Assembly (NCBI GenBank): GCA_040219575.1 | Contig: JAVJSD010000078.1 | Location: forward strand, 1 to 40,448 | Source of the DNA: JAVJSD01 sp040219575 | GTDB lineage: Bacteria; Planctomycetota; Planctomycetia; Pirellulales; Pirellulaceae | Direction of reading: 5' to 3' | DNA: 40,448 nucleotides | Part shown: positions 8,091 to 16,000 of the stretch, piece after piece | Position numbering within the stretch: position 1 is the first letter of the stretch | Layout: every line of letters starts with the position of its first letter | Notes under the pieces: model-generated | Databases searched by the model: none | Seen by the model: the letters and a program-made list of their open reading frames with translations, nothing else | Told to the model about the DNA's origin: nothing | Made by a program: the position numbers and the translations under genes

Positions 8091-10343
8091 ATGCCCGATC
8101 GCCGCTCTATGCCGCAAGCCGCCTCCACCTCCGGTTCGAGCAGCTCGCGTCCGCTGCGTTTGCGGATGCGGCCCGACCTCGTCGTCACGCAGCAGACGTA
8201 TCAGAATCGCAACTGCCACGTGGTGAAGGATCCGCTGGCGCTGAAGTACCATCGCTTCGACGTCGAAGAGTTCGCCCTGCTCGAGTTGCTCGACGGGCGG
8301 CGAAGTCTGGACGACGTGCGGCGCGAGTTCGAGCGCCGCTTCGCACCGCAGCAAATCTCGCTGGACGAACTGCACCAGTTCGTGGGAATGCTGCACCGCG
8401 CCTCGCTGCTGGTCTCCGACGCGTCGGGACAAGGCCGCGAACTCGAGCAGCGGAACGCGGCCAACCGAAATCGGCGGCGTCTGGCGGCGCTGAGCAGCGT
8501 GTTGATGATGCGGCTGCCCGGCTTCGACCCCGACGCCCTGCTGACGTGGTTGGACGGCAGGATCGGCTGGCTGTTCTCACGCAGCGCCGTGGCGCTCGTC
8601 GGCCTGTTGAGCCTGGTCGCGATGTTGCTGCTGGGCAGCGAGTTCGACACGGTCGTGGCCCGGCTGCCCACGTTTCAAGACTTCTTCGGCGCGGGCAACT
8701 GGTTCTGGCTGGCGCTGGTGGTGGTGGTGTTGAAAGTGCTGCACGAGTTCGGGCACGGGCTGGCCTGCAAACGTTTCGGCGGCGAATGCCACGAGATGGG
8801 CGTGATGCTGCTGGTGTTTCTGCCGTGCCTGTACTGCAATGTCTCGGACAGCTGGATGCTGCGCAACAAGTGGCATCGCGCCGCCATCGGCGCCGCCGGC
8901 ATCTACGTCGAGTTGCTGATCGCCGCGCTGGCGACGCTGCTGTGGTGGTTCACGGCGCCGGGGCTCGTCAATGCGTTGGCGCTGAACGTGATGGTCGTCA
9001 GTTCGCTGAGCACGCTGCTGGTGAACGGCAACCCGCTGATGCGTTACGACGGTTACTACATTCTCAGCGATGTGTTGGAGATCCCCAACCTGCGGCAAAA
9101 GGCGGCCGCCACGACGCGGCGGATGCTGGGGGGCCTGTTGCTGGGACTGCCGGCCGCCTACGACCCGTTTCTGCCCAGCAAGCGGCGGTTGACGTTTACC
9201 GCGTACGCCGTTTGTTCGGCCGTCTATCGCTGGGCAGTCACGCTGGCGATCTTCTGGTTCCTGTACCACGTGCTGGAGCCGTACGGCCTGAAGATCGTCG
9301 GCCAGATCGCGGTCGTGTTCGCGATCGCCGCGCTGGTCGGTTCGCCGATCGTGGCGCTATCCCGATTCTTGTCCACTCCCGGGAGGATACGACAGGTGAA
9401 GAAGGTGCGACTGCTGGCGTGCGCCGCGGCCGCCGCGATGCTGGCGGCCGCCGTGATGATGATCCCCCTGCCGCACTACGTCGTTTGTCCGCTGTCGGTG
9501 CAGCCCCGCGATGCGGCGTCGGTTTACGTCGATGTGCCGGGCGTCGTCCGCGAGGTGCGAGCGCGGCCCGGCGACACGGTGCAGGCTGGACAGCCGTTGC
9601 TGGTGCTGGAAAACCTCGACGTGGAGATCGACGTGGAGCGACTCGTGGGACACCGGCGGCAACTCATGTCGCAACTCGCCAGCCTGCAGCAACGCATCTT
9701 CGAGGAAGAAGCCGCCGGTTTGGAGATGGCGCGGGTCGAGGAGGAGATCGCCACCGTCGAGGAACAACTCCAGCGGCGGCGCCGCGACCAGCAGCGGCTG
9801 ACGATCGTCGCGCCGGTCTCCGGCCATGTGGTGTCGCCTCCAGAAATCGAACCCAAGTCGCGTGAGCCAGGACGACTGCGGGCCTGGGTCGGCGTCCCGC
9901 TCGATGAAGAAAACCAAGGTGCGACGCTGGCCGACGGCGTGCTCGTCTGCCGCGTCACGCAGCCACGCCAGGTGAAGGCGGTGCTGGCCGTCGATCAGGG
10001 AGACGTCGAGTTCGTGAGGCCGGGCCAGCAGGTCACCGTCCTGCTCGACCAACAACCCGGACGACGGTTCCAAACCGAAATCGATCACGTGGCGCAGATT
10101 GAAATGCAGCATGCTCCCAAGGGTTTGTCGAGCAATGCGGGCGGCGAACTGCTGACGACGGTCGATGCGGACGGCGTCGAACGTCCGCTCAACGTCACCT
10201 ATGAAGCCAGCGCTGCGTTCGACGTGCCGGCGGCCGTCGTGGCGGTCGGCGGCGCCGGTGCCGCCAAAGTCCATGTGGGCTATCAAACCGTCGGCTTTCG
10301 CCTATGGCGGGCATTCTGCCAAACGTTTGAATTCGAACTTTGA
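8091..10343 (+). CDS. PqqD/RRE-like domain + site-2 protease (M50) + HlyD domain fusion
   Basis: A 750-residue fusion. Residues about 25-105 resemble a PqqD-like peptide-recognition domain (VVKDPLALKYHRFDVEEFALLELLDG, with following helices). The membrane part carries the zinc motif HEFGH at 218-222 and the second S2P motif NPLMRYDGYY with D320, so both halves of an intramembrane metalloprotease active site are intact. PCLYCNVSDSWML lies between them and is typical of YydH-like putative peptide zinc metalloproteases. More membrane helices follow at about 378-425 and 440-462. The C-terminal third is HlyD-like: a barrel-sandwich half (about 465-510), a coiled coil (about 515-565), the second half (APVSGHVVSPPE) and a beta-barrel. 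A role in processing or moving a peptide or envelope component fits the architecture and neighbours but is inference. Confidence 0.85.
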   Translation: MPDRRSMPQAASTSGSSSSRPLRLRMRPDLVVTQQTYQNRNCHVVKDPLALKYHRFDVEEFALLELLDGRRSLDDVRREFERRFAPQQISLDELHQFVGMLHRASLLVSDASGQGRELEQRNAANRNRRRLAALSSVLMMRLPGFDPDALLTWLDGRIGWLFSRSAVALVGLLSLVAMLLLGSEFDTVVARLPTFQDFFGAGNWFWLALVVVVLKVLHEFGHGLACKRFGGECHEMGVMLLVFLPCLYCNVSDSWMLRNKWHRAAIGAAGIYVELLIAALATLLWWFTAPGLVNALALNVMVVSSLSTLLVNGNPLMRYDGYYILSDVLEIPNLRQKAAATTRRMLGGLLLGLPAAYDPFLPSKRRLTFTAYAVCSAVYRWAVTLAIFWFLYHVLEPYGLKIVGQIAVVFAIAALVGSPIVALSRFLSTPGRIRQVKKVRLLACAAAAAMLAAAVMMIPLPHYVVCPLSVQPRDAASVYVDVPGVVREVRARPGDTVQAGQPLLVLENLDVEIDVERLVGHRRQLMSQLASLQQRIFEEEAAGLEMARVEEEIATVEEQLQRRRRDQQRLTIVAPVSGHVVSPPEIEPKSREPGRLRAWVGVPLDEENQGATLADGVLVCRVTQPRQVKAVLAVDQGDVEFVRPGQQVTVLLDQQPGRRFQTEIDHVAQIEMQHAPKGLSSNAGGELLTTVDADGVERPLNVTYEASAAFDVPAAVVAVGGAGAAKVHVGYQTVGFRLWRAFCQTFEFEL

Positions 10344-10349
10344 ATTCGA
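10326..10349 (+). promoter_or_regulatory. Direct repeat TTTGAATTCGA, possible operator
   Basis: Two identical 11-base copies begin 13 bases apart (10326-10336 and 10339-10349). The first lies in the last codons of the protease gene and the second spans its TGA stop. They end 11 bases upstream of the -35 box of the GntR gene. Each contains palindromic GAATTC. The position suits a regulator-binding site, but coding of FEFEL accounts for part of the first copy. Confidence 0.4.
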
Positions 10350-10359
10350 CGCGAAACTA

Positions 10360-10388
10360 TTGTTTGCAATACAAAAGACATTTATAAT
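10360..10388 (+). promoter_or_regulatory. Sigma70-type promoter of the GntR gene
   Basis: TTGTTT (10360-10365) and a perfect TATAAT (10383-10388) are separated by 17 bases in an AT-rich pocket unlike the surrounding sequence. The predicted start near 10395 gives a leader of about 38 nucleotides before ATG 10433. This shows that the regulator has its own promoter rather than depending only on the HlyD module. Confidence 0.75.
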
Positions 10389-10408
10389 GGGTGCGATAAC
10401 GAGAATTC

Positions 10409-10422
10409 CGGTTACCGAACCG
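10409..10422. promoter_or_regulatory. Inverted repeat CGGTT-ACCG-AACCG in the GntR leader
   Basis: Perfect 5-base arms flank a 4-base centre between the predicted transcription start and the ATG of the GntR gene. GntR-family proteins often bind short palindromes overlapping their own promoters, so this is a plausible autoregulatory operator. The site is short and could arise by chance. Confidence 0.45.
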
Positions 10423-10432
10423 AGACGCACCC

Positions 10433-11329
10433 ATGACCCGTATGAACCTGTCCGCGACCGTTTACCGGCGGCTGCTGGCCGACTTGAGCGGAGGTCGCTT
10501 TCCCCTGGGCACGCATCTGAAGGCGTACGAACTGGCCGACCTGTACGCCGTGAGCCCGGCCACCGTCCGCAAGGCGCTCGCCCGGCTTGTTGACGATGGG
10601 TGGGTCGCCAGCGATGAAGCCGGACGCCCGCTGGTGATCGCGATTCCCGACGAGTCGGACGACGAGGTCTGCGACAACTACCAGAATCGCACCGAGCGGA
10701 CGCGCGACGAAGTGCTGAACCTGGCGCTGCGCGGGGTCTTCAAACCGGGCGACATCATCAAGGCCAAGCCGCTGGCGGAACAGCTCGGCGCGAGCATGCC
10801 CACGGTCCGCGAAGCGCTCGACTGGCTGTGCAACGACGGCGTTTGCGAAAGGCTGCCCAGGCGCGGCTGGCAGATTCCCCAACTCGATCTGCACGACCTG
10901 AAGACGCTCTACGAAATTCGCCACCGGCTTGAGCCGATGGTGGTCGAGCGGGCCGCTCTGCGGATGAGCGACGAGAAGATCGCCGACATGATCGCGGAGA
11001 CCGAGCGACTGGCCGCGGCCGAGCAGACCGTCGCGCCGGCGGACCACCACTGGGCCGATTTTCAATTCCACAAGGAGTTGATCGAGTGCTCGGGCGACCG
11101 TGTGCTGCGCGAAGTATTGGGGCCGGTGCTGCGGCGCAAGATGCTGATCGTGACCATCAACCGCCCGGTCCGCCGCACGTCGTTCCTGGAGCACGCCGAC
11201 ATTCTGCAGGCGATCGCCCGCCGCGACGTCGGCCAGGCGGTGGCCCGGATGGAGAAGCACTTGGGCAACGCGCTCGGCACGGGCTTCGACGAGGCGGCGC
11301 ACGAGGCCCTGCGCAAGCGCCAAGCGTAG
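10433..11329 (+). CDS. GntR-family regulator with two winged helices and an FCD domain
   Basis: A 298-residue transcription factor. The first winged helix-turn-helix lies at about 4-72 (KAYELADLYAVSPATVRKAL, then DGWV), the second at about 84-148 (KPLAEQLGASMPTVREAL, then LPRRGWQIP), followed by an all-helical FCD ligand domain at about 150-285. FCD metal-site histidines are recognisable in FHKEL, EHADI and MEKHL. Usual FadR/FCD proteins have one winged helix and about 230 residues, so the extra DNA-binding domain is the odd feature. A consensus promoter, a direct repeat and a palindrome lie just upstream, consistent with autoregulation and perhaps control of the adjacent HlyD module. The ligand is probably a small organic acid, as for other FCD proteins. 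Confidence 0.88.
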   Translation: MTRMNLSATVYRRLLADLSGGRFPLGTHLKAYELADLYAVSPATVRKALARLVDDGWVASDEAGRPLVIAIPDESDDEVCDNYQNRTERTRDEVLNLALRGVFKPGDIIKAKPLAEQLGASMPTVREALDWLCNDGVCERLPRRGWQIPQLDLHDLKTLYEIRHRLEPMVVERAALRMSDEKIADMIAETERLAAAEQTVAPADHHWADFQFHKELIECSGDRVLREVLGPVLRRKMLIVTINRPVRRTSFLEHADILQAIARRDVGQAVARMEKHLGNALGTGFDEAAHEALRKRQA

Positions 11330-11348
11330 GGCAGGCTTCCAGCCTGCC
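11330..11348. terminator. Hairpin directly after the GntR stop codon
   Basis: GGCAGGCT-TCC-AGCCTGCC forms a perfect 8-base-pair stem with a 3-base loop and begins on the base after the TAG. It lies between the convergent GntR and ATP-grasp genes and may end transcription in either direction. There is no T-tract. Confidence 0.5.
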
Positions 11349-11439
11349 GGCAACCACGGCGAACGTTGCGGAAAACAAGTTTGGGCAAGTAAAGCGAGCC
11401 AGCCCAACTTCCGATCATCCGACCGTTCTATCTTGATGC

Positions 11440-12252
11440 TCAGCCGTCGAGAACAAGCTTGGAAACCGCGTCGACGATTGCCAATGCATCCGAAGCGTAC
11501 AAATCAGCACCACCGAACGGATTCAATTCGAGAAGGCGCAGGTCACCGTCGCATTCGCATACATCGAGAACATACACGTCGGCTGGGGCGTTGATGTTCG
11601 CGGCAATTTGTGACGCAAACTTTGTCGCCGTCGATCCAGGGTCTGCAGGCCTCGGCGAACGTGTGGTCGGATCATAGGCCGATCCAGAAACGACCGTGTC
11701 GGCGACAATCACGAATCGCCATTCGTCGCCGATTTCGCGCAACGGCGCGGCGACGACAGGAAGCGAGGCATCGTCGAAGTAAAATCCATAATCGAGTGCT
11801 GACAGAGTCAACCCCTCGACATCGACGACGCGCCCGCTAAACGGTTTCAAGGGGCTGTCCGGTCGGACGAAGAAAGCCGTCGGTGATCCAATAGCGGCGC
11901 CGATCGATGCTGCATTCTCGACAAGCTCGTCGGCCGTCGCAAAATACCAGTGTGAATGCACAAGCCATTGCCTTGCCGATTCATACCATGAGGAACATCG
12001 AAACGCATTCGTGGGGCAGAACGAACCTGGCGACCAATTGAGGCGATCTGCAATAAGCGACGCATTGCCGAGTGAACCATGAAAGATGACTCTTGACGTA
12101 GGCAACTTCGTTGGAATACCAGCGAACCACCATTCGTCGTTCCATTCGATGATGGCGTGCCCGCGATCAAGTATCGCGAGACGCAGCGGACCATGCGATT
12201 CGGGAAAGACCTCGGATTCCAGAACCCAAGTGATTGTCGCCACGGCTGTCAT
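11440..12252 (-). CDS. ATP-grasp domain protein (DUF4343-like)
   Basis: A 270-residue protein. The C-terminal half looks like an ATP-grasp fold: EWRFVIVADTVVSGSAYD near 175-200, then DVYVLDVCECDGDLRLLELNPFGGADLY, where the ELNPF motif supplies Mg/ATP ligands. The N-terminal half (PESHGPLRLAILDRGHAII and FHGSLGNASLIA) matches DUF4343-type proteins of unknown substrate. The family would join a carboxylate to an amine or thiol through an acyl phosphate. ATG 12252 is chosen because the next upstream in-frame ATG lies inside the preceding gene. The gene is 22 bases downstream of the PSCyt1/DUF1553 gene on the same strand, yet its codon use is visibly more AT-rich, suggesting separate acquisition. 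Confidence 0.72.
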   Translation of the reverse strand: MTAVATITWVLESEVFPESHGPLRLAILDRGHAIIEWNDEWWFAGIPTKLPTSRVIFHGSLGNASLIADRLNWSPGSFCPTNAFRCSSWYESARQWLVHSHWYFATADELVENAASIGAAIGSPTAFFVRPDSPLKPFSGRVVDVEGLTLSALDYGFYFDDASLPVVAAPLREIGDEWRFVIVADTVVSGSAYDPTTRSPRPADPGSTATKFASQIAANINAPADVYVLDVCECDGDLRLLELNPFGGADLYASDALAIVDAVSKLVLDG

Positions 12253-12274
12253 TCGCTGGAGCCAGAACACCGTC

Positions 12275-15200
12275 CTACTCGACGTACACAAACTCGTTGA
12301 GACTCATCAACACCTGGCAGAAATCCGCCAAGGCGAGCGTGTTTGATTCGGCTTGCTTGTCGTCGGCGTACCTTTGAGCTTGCTGCTCGAGAAAAGCCAC
12401 GTTGTCGGCCCGTTCGGCTTTGGTCGGCCGGCGGCCCAGGGCCGACATGTATCCGCGAGCAACCAGCGCGTCCCAATCAGGAGAGCCGTCTTCACGCGCT
12501 TCGGCGGACTTCAACAAGCTCGACGCGAAGCCCTTGGCGTAGCTGCGAACCTGCTCGTTGTTCATAAACAGCAGGGCTTGCGGGGCGATCGTCGTGCTGG
12601 GGCGGTCGCCGACGCTGACCAGCGGCTCGGGAGCGTCGAACAACTGCATCATGGGAATCAACTTGCTGCGTTTGACCATGAAGTAGATGCTGCGGCGCTG
12701 GTGCTGCTCGTCGAGCGTGCCGGGGCCGAACATGGTGCGATCGAGTTTGCCGCTGACCGCCAGCATCGCATCGCGGAGCACCTCCGCCTCCAGGCGGCGG
12801 GGCGGATAACGCCATAGCAGTCGGTTCTCGGGATCGGCGGCGGCCGCGGCGTCGCGGTGCTGGCTGGTTTGACGATAGACCTGGCTGGTCATCATCAGTT
12901 TGTGCAGCGGCTTGAGCCGCCAACCGCCCCGAATCAACTCACCGGCCAGCCAGTCGAGTAGTTGCGGATGCGACGGCGACGCGCCCTGGGCGCCGAAGTC
13001 GTTGGGCGTCTCCACGATGCCGCGGCCGAAGTGATGCTGCCATAGCCGGTTGACGATCACGCGCGCCAACAGCTGACCGGGGCCCGACTCCGTGTCCGTC
13101 ATCCAATTCGCCAGCGACCGCCGCCGGTACGACGTTCGCCATCCCTCGGGCGGCGTCTCGCGCCAGCGGTTGCCTCCGTCTTTGGCGCTGGACAGTACCT
13201 GCAGAAAGCCTGGCTCGGCGACGCCGCGTTTCTGCTCGCAGTCGCCGCGATGCAGAAAATACGTCTCGGGGAAGAAGTCGGCCCCCTGCGTGTGATGCCG
13301 AATCGGCTTGAACCCTTCGCTGGCGACCATCACCGTTTGCATGTCCGGCCGCGGCGCCTCCGCGACGTGTTCATCGATCCGCGCGTGCAGGCGTTTCCAC
13401 ATGGAATCCTGCTTGTAGAAATAATCTCGCAACACGCCGCGTTGTTTGTCAGAAAGCTTGTCGGCGTCTTGAGAAATTGTCCGCTGCAAGGCGACGCGAA
13501 GTTGGTCGGCGATTTCCGGAGCATCGAAATCGACGTCACCTTCGTGAAGAGTCAGCGACAACCGAAAACGCCCCAAGGCGTGCTGCTTGTTGGTGCTGAA
13601 CTTCAGCGAAACGACCAGTCGCTTCGGATCATCGCTCGGCAGATTCGCGACGGACTTTTGCGACTGAGCATCGAGCGCGAATACGGCCGCGTGGCGCTTG
13701 CCGAATTGCGGATCGACCGCCCAGCCCGACTGCGGGTCGTCGACGAGCGCCGCGGCGACCGCCAGTTTACCCGCGTTCTGCTGGAAACTCGCACGCGGCC
13801 GGACGAGCGTTAACTTGATGGGCGCCGGCGGATCGTCGTTGTTCATCGAATCGATCGTCGCTTCGATCTTGCTGAGCGCGAAGTTTCCGTTGGGGGCCCG
13901 TCCTGGACCGCCCTTGGCGAGCGACGCGTGCGGCAGCGCTTCCAGGCGGATCGCGCGGAGGTCGGCCAGCGTGGTTTGGGCGGTCAGCGTGTAGACGTCG
14001 TCGGCCGGATTCTCGCCCTCGGCCAACAGCGAGCCGTCGTCGAGTCGGCGGAACTTGGCGCCCCCCTTCGACTTCGCCTCGACGTCGTCCAGCACGCTCC
14101 AGCGAGCCGCCTCCAGCAATTCCCGCTCGGCCGGCTTCGCCCCGGTCAACCAGGCGTCGAAACGCTTTGCCAATTCACCCTGCTGGTACACTTCCAGCGC
14201 GGCGACCAGTGGAGCATGCTCGCGATCGAACTCCGCCTTGGCCTGGCGATAGGCCTCGGGATGCATGTTCAGCTCGATGTTGCTGCGAACCGTGGTCGTG
14301 AACGTGGCGGCCATCCGGTAGTAATCGGCCTGCGGGATGGGGTCGTACTTGTGGTCGTGGCAACGGGCGCAACCGACGGTCAGTCCCAGCATCGCCGTTC
14401 CCACGGTGGCGGTCATATCATCCAGCGCGTCGTAACGCGTGCGCTCGACTTCATTGGCCGTGATCTGCGTGGGAAACACGCCGCTGCCCAGAAAGCCCGT
14501 GGCCATCATCGCCAGGGGGTTGTCGGGCGCGAACTCGTCGCCGGCCAATTGCCAGCGGACGAACTGATCGAACGGCATGTCGTCGTTCAGCGCGCGGATC
14601 ACGAAGTCGCGGAAGTGGTAGGCGTGGGGACGATCGTAGTCCTGCTCGAAGCCGTGGCTCTCGGCGAAGCGGGCCACGTCGAGCCAGTGCCTACCCCAAC
14701 GCTCGCCGTAGTGCGGGCTTTCGAGCAACCGGTCGATCACGCGCTCGTACGCTTCGGGGTCGTCGTCGGCCAGGAACTCCTCGACCTGCCTGGCCGTCGG
14801 CGGCAGACCGATCAGGTCGAAGTAGGCGCGGCGAATCAGCGTGCGACGGTCGGCCTCGGCATTCGGCGCGATCTTCCTTTCCGCCAATTTCGCCAGCACG
14901 AAGGCGTCGATCGGCGTGCGCGACCAGTCGTCGTCGGCCGCCGCCGGAGGCGCGACGTCGGCCAGCGGGCGGAACGACCAGAACTGCTTGCGGCTGTCGT
15001 CAATGGTGGACCGCGTCCAGGCCAACGGATCCGCGTCCTCCACGCCGAGCGACTTGTCGTACGGCGCGCCGAGGTCGATCCATTCGACGAGGTGCGCGAT
15101 GTTGGCGTCGGAAAGCCGGGCCCCATCCTCGGGCATCGCCGGTTCTTCCTTGTGCGTAATCAACTTGTAAAGCCGACTCTGCTTCGCCTTGCCGACGGCC

Positions 15201-15496
15201 AGCACCGGGCCTTCGGCGCCGCCCTTGAGGAGTCCCTCGCGGGTGGTGATGTCGAATTCGGCCTCGGTCGTCTCGCCGCCATGGCATTTCAGGCACCGTC
15301 CGACCAGAATCGGCCGGACATGCACCTTGAACAGATCGAGCCCCCGGGCCATTTTTTCGGCGTGTCGCGGATCGTTGTCGGCCGACGGCCGCGGTTGCTT
15401 CTCCGCAGCCACAAGCGTTGCCGCAACGAAAGGCAGATGCCAGACACAGGCCAGCAGCAAAATGAACAGGCGGCGGCGGGAGAAGGATCGCGGCAT
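12275..15496 (-). CDS. Planctomycete cytochrome-type PSCyt1/DUF1549/DUF1553 protein
   Basis: A 1073-residue exported protein found mainly in Planctomycetes and Verrucomicrobia. A signal peptide covers about 1-31 (RRRLFILLLACVWHL). The PSCyt1 cytochrome-like domain follows, with haem motif CLKCH at 68-72. DUF1549 covers about 170-375 (TPIDAFVLAKLAERKI to a second CxxCH in GCARCHDHKYDPI). A central beta-rich region spans about 500-620, and DUF1553 occupies about 800-1060 (VIVNRLWQHHFGRGIVETPNDFG to the C-terminus). The catalytic role of the family is unsettled; members often sit beside DUF1501 or sulfatase genes and are suspected of acting in polysaccharide breakdown. No DUF1501 partner is adjacent. 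A TATAAT-type -10 box lies upstream. Confidence 0.93.
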   Translation of the reverse strand: MPRSFSRRRLFILLLACVWHLPFVAATLVAAEKQPRPSADNDPRHAEKMARGLDLFKVHVRPILVGRCLKCHGGETTEAEFDITTREGLLKGGAEGPVLAVGKAKQSRLYKLITHKEEPAMPEDGARLSDANIAHLVEWIDLGAPYDKSLGVEDADPLAWTRSTIDDSRKQFWSFRPLADVAPPAAADDDWSRTPIDAFVLAKLAERKIAPNAEADRRTLIRRAYFDLIGLPPTARQVEEFLADDDPEAYERVIDRLLESPHYGERWGRHWLDVARFAESHGFEQDYDRPHAYHFRDFVIRALNDDMPFDQFVRWQLAGDEFAPDNPLAMMATGFLGSGVFPTQITANEVERTRYDALDDMTATVGTAMLGLTVGCARCHDHKYDPIPQADYYRMAATFTTTVRSNIELNMHPEAYRQAKAEFDREHAPLVAALEVYQQGELAKRFDAWLTGAKPAERELLEAARWSVLDDVEAKSKGGAKFRRLDDGSLLAEGENPADDVYTLTAQTTLADLRAIRLEALPHASLAKGGPGRAPNGNFALSKIEATIDSMNNDDPPAPIKLTLVRPRASFQQNAGKLAVAAALVDDPQSGWAVDPQFGKRHAAVFALDAQSQKSVANLPSDDPKRLVVSLKFSTNKQHALGRFRLSLTLHEGDVDFDAPEIADQLRVALQRTISQDADKLSDKQRGVLRDYFYKQDSMWKRLHARIDEHVAEAPRPDMQTVMVASEGFKPIRHHTQGADFFPETYFLHRGDCEQKRGVAEPGFLQVLSSAKDGGNRWRETPPEGWRTSYRRRSLANWMTDTESGPGQLLARVIVNRLWQHHFGRGIVETPNDFGAQGASPSHPQLLDWLAGELIRGGWRLKPLHKLMMTSQVYRQTSQHRDAAAAADPENRLLWRYPPRRLEAEVLRDAMLAVSGKLDRTMFGPGTLDEQHQRRSIYFMVKRSKLIPMMQLFDAPEPLVSVGDRPSTTIAPQALLFMNNEQVRSYAKGFASSLLKSAEAREDGSPDWDALVARGYMSALGRRPTKAERADNVAFLEQQAQRYADDKQAESNTLALADFCQVLMSLNEFVYVE

Positions 15497-15566
15497 CGAT
15501 GGAGTCTCACCGTAGGGCGTGGATCGGCGAAGGAGGCGTGCGCGCAGCGAGGCGGGACGTACGTCG

Positions 15567-15572
15567 ATTATA
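15567..15572 (-). promoter_or_regulatory. -10 box (TATAAT) upstream of the PSCyt1/DUF1553 gene
   Basis: Read on the minus strand this is GCTATAATCGACG. It would place transcription start near 15560 and leave a leader of about 64 bases. The -35 region is not recognisable. The same TATAATCGA string precedes the HtrA-like and Gfo/Idh-like genes. Confidence 0.5.
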
Positions 15573-15641
15573 GCAGAGATCGTCCCGCGGTCTCGCGACC
15601 GCGATGTCGCCCTGCTGCTGGATCAAACGTAGAAATCGGCG

Positions 15642-15976
15642 TAGCAGAAGTCGTGAGACTTCTGGAAACCGTTGCCGAGATCGAAACTTCAGAAGTCTCA
15701 CGACTTCTGCTACGTGAGATTCATGGCGATAACGCAGCCCTAATGCATTGTGACGGCTGGATCTTCGGGTAGCTGAACTCGTGAGAGTTCAGCAGTTCGT
15801 GACCGTTGCCGAGATTGAACCTTCAGAAGTCTCACGACTTCTGCTACGTGAGATTGATGGCGATAACGCAGCCCTAATGCATTGTGACGGCTCGATCTTC
15901 GGGTAGCTGAACTCGTGAGAGTTCAGCAGTTCGTGACGACGTCTGAGCTTCCAGAAGTCTCACGACTTCTGCTACC
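15642..15976. repeat. Cluster of GTGA-loop hairpins with a 134-bp tandem duplication
   Basis: Six hairpins of one family lie here: AGAAGTC-GTGA-GACTTCT in plus orientation near 15647; the same in minus orientation near 15691, 15825 and 15953; and GAACTC-GTGA-GAGTTC in plus orientation near 15776 and 15910. Each is flanked by GTAGC on the 5' side of the GTGA strand. A block at 15671-15804 is repeated almost unchanged at 15805-15938, giving a period of 134 bases, and a third partial copy follows. Orientations alternate, so larger nested hairpins can form. The cluster fills most of the 504-base gap between two minus-strand genes; no gene is seen in it. Confidence 0.85.
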
Positions 15977-16000
15977 CCCATTCTTAGCTGTCACGCTGCC

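Noticed and set aside
13928..15772. 614-codon plus-strand frame opposite the PSCyt1/DUF1553 gene
   Set aside because: Low-complexity antisense product with no motif; the minus strand has CxxCH motifs, DUF1549 and DUF1553.
15642..15976. CRISPR or attachment-site cluster
   Set aside because: Copies are palindromic, alternate in orientation and have irregular spacing; no integrase or cas gene is near.
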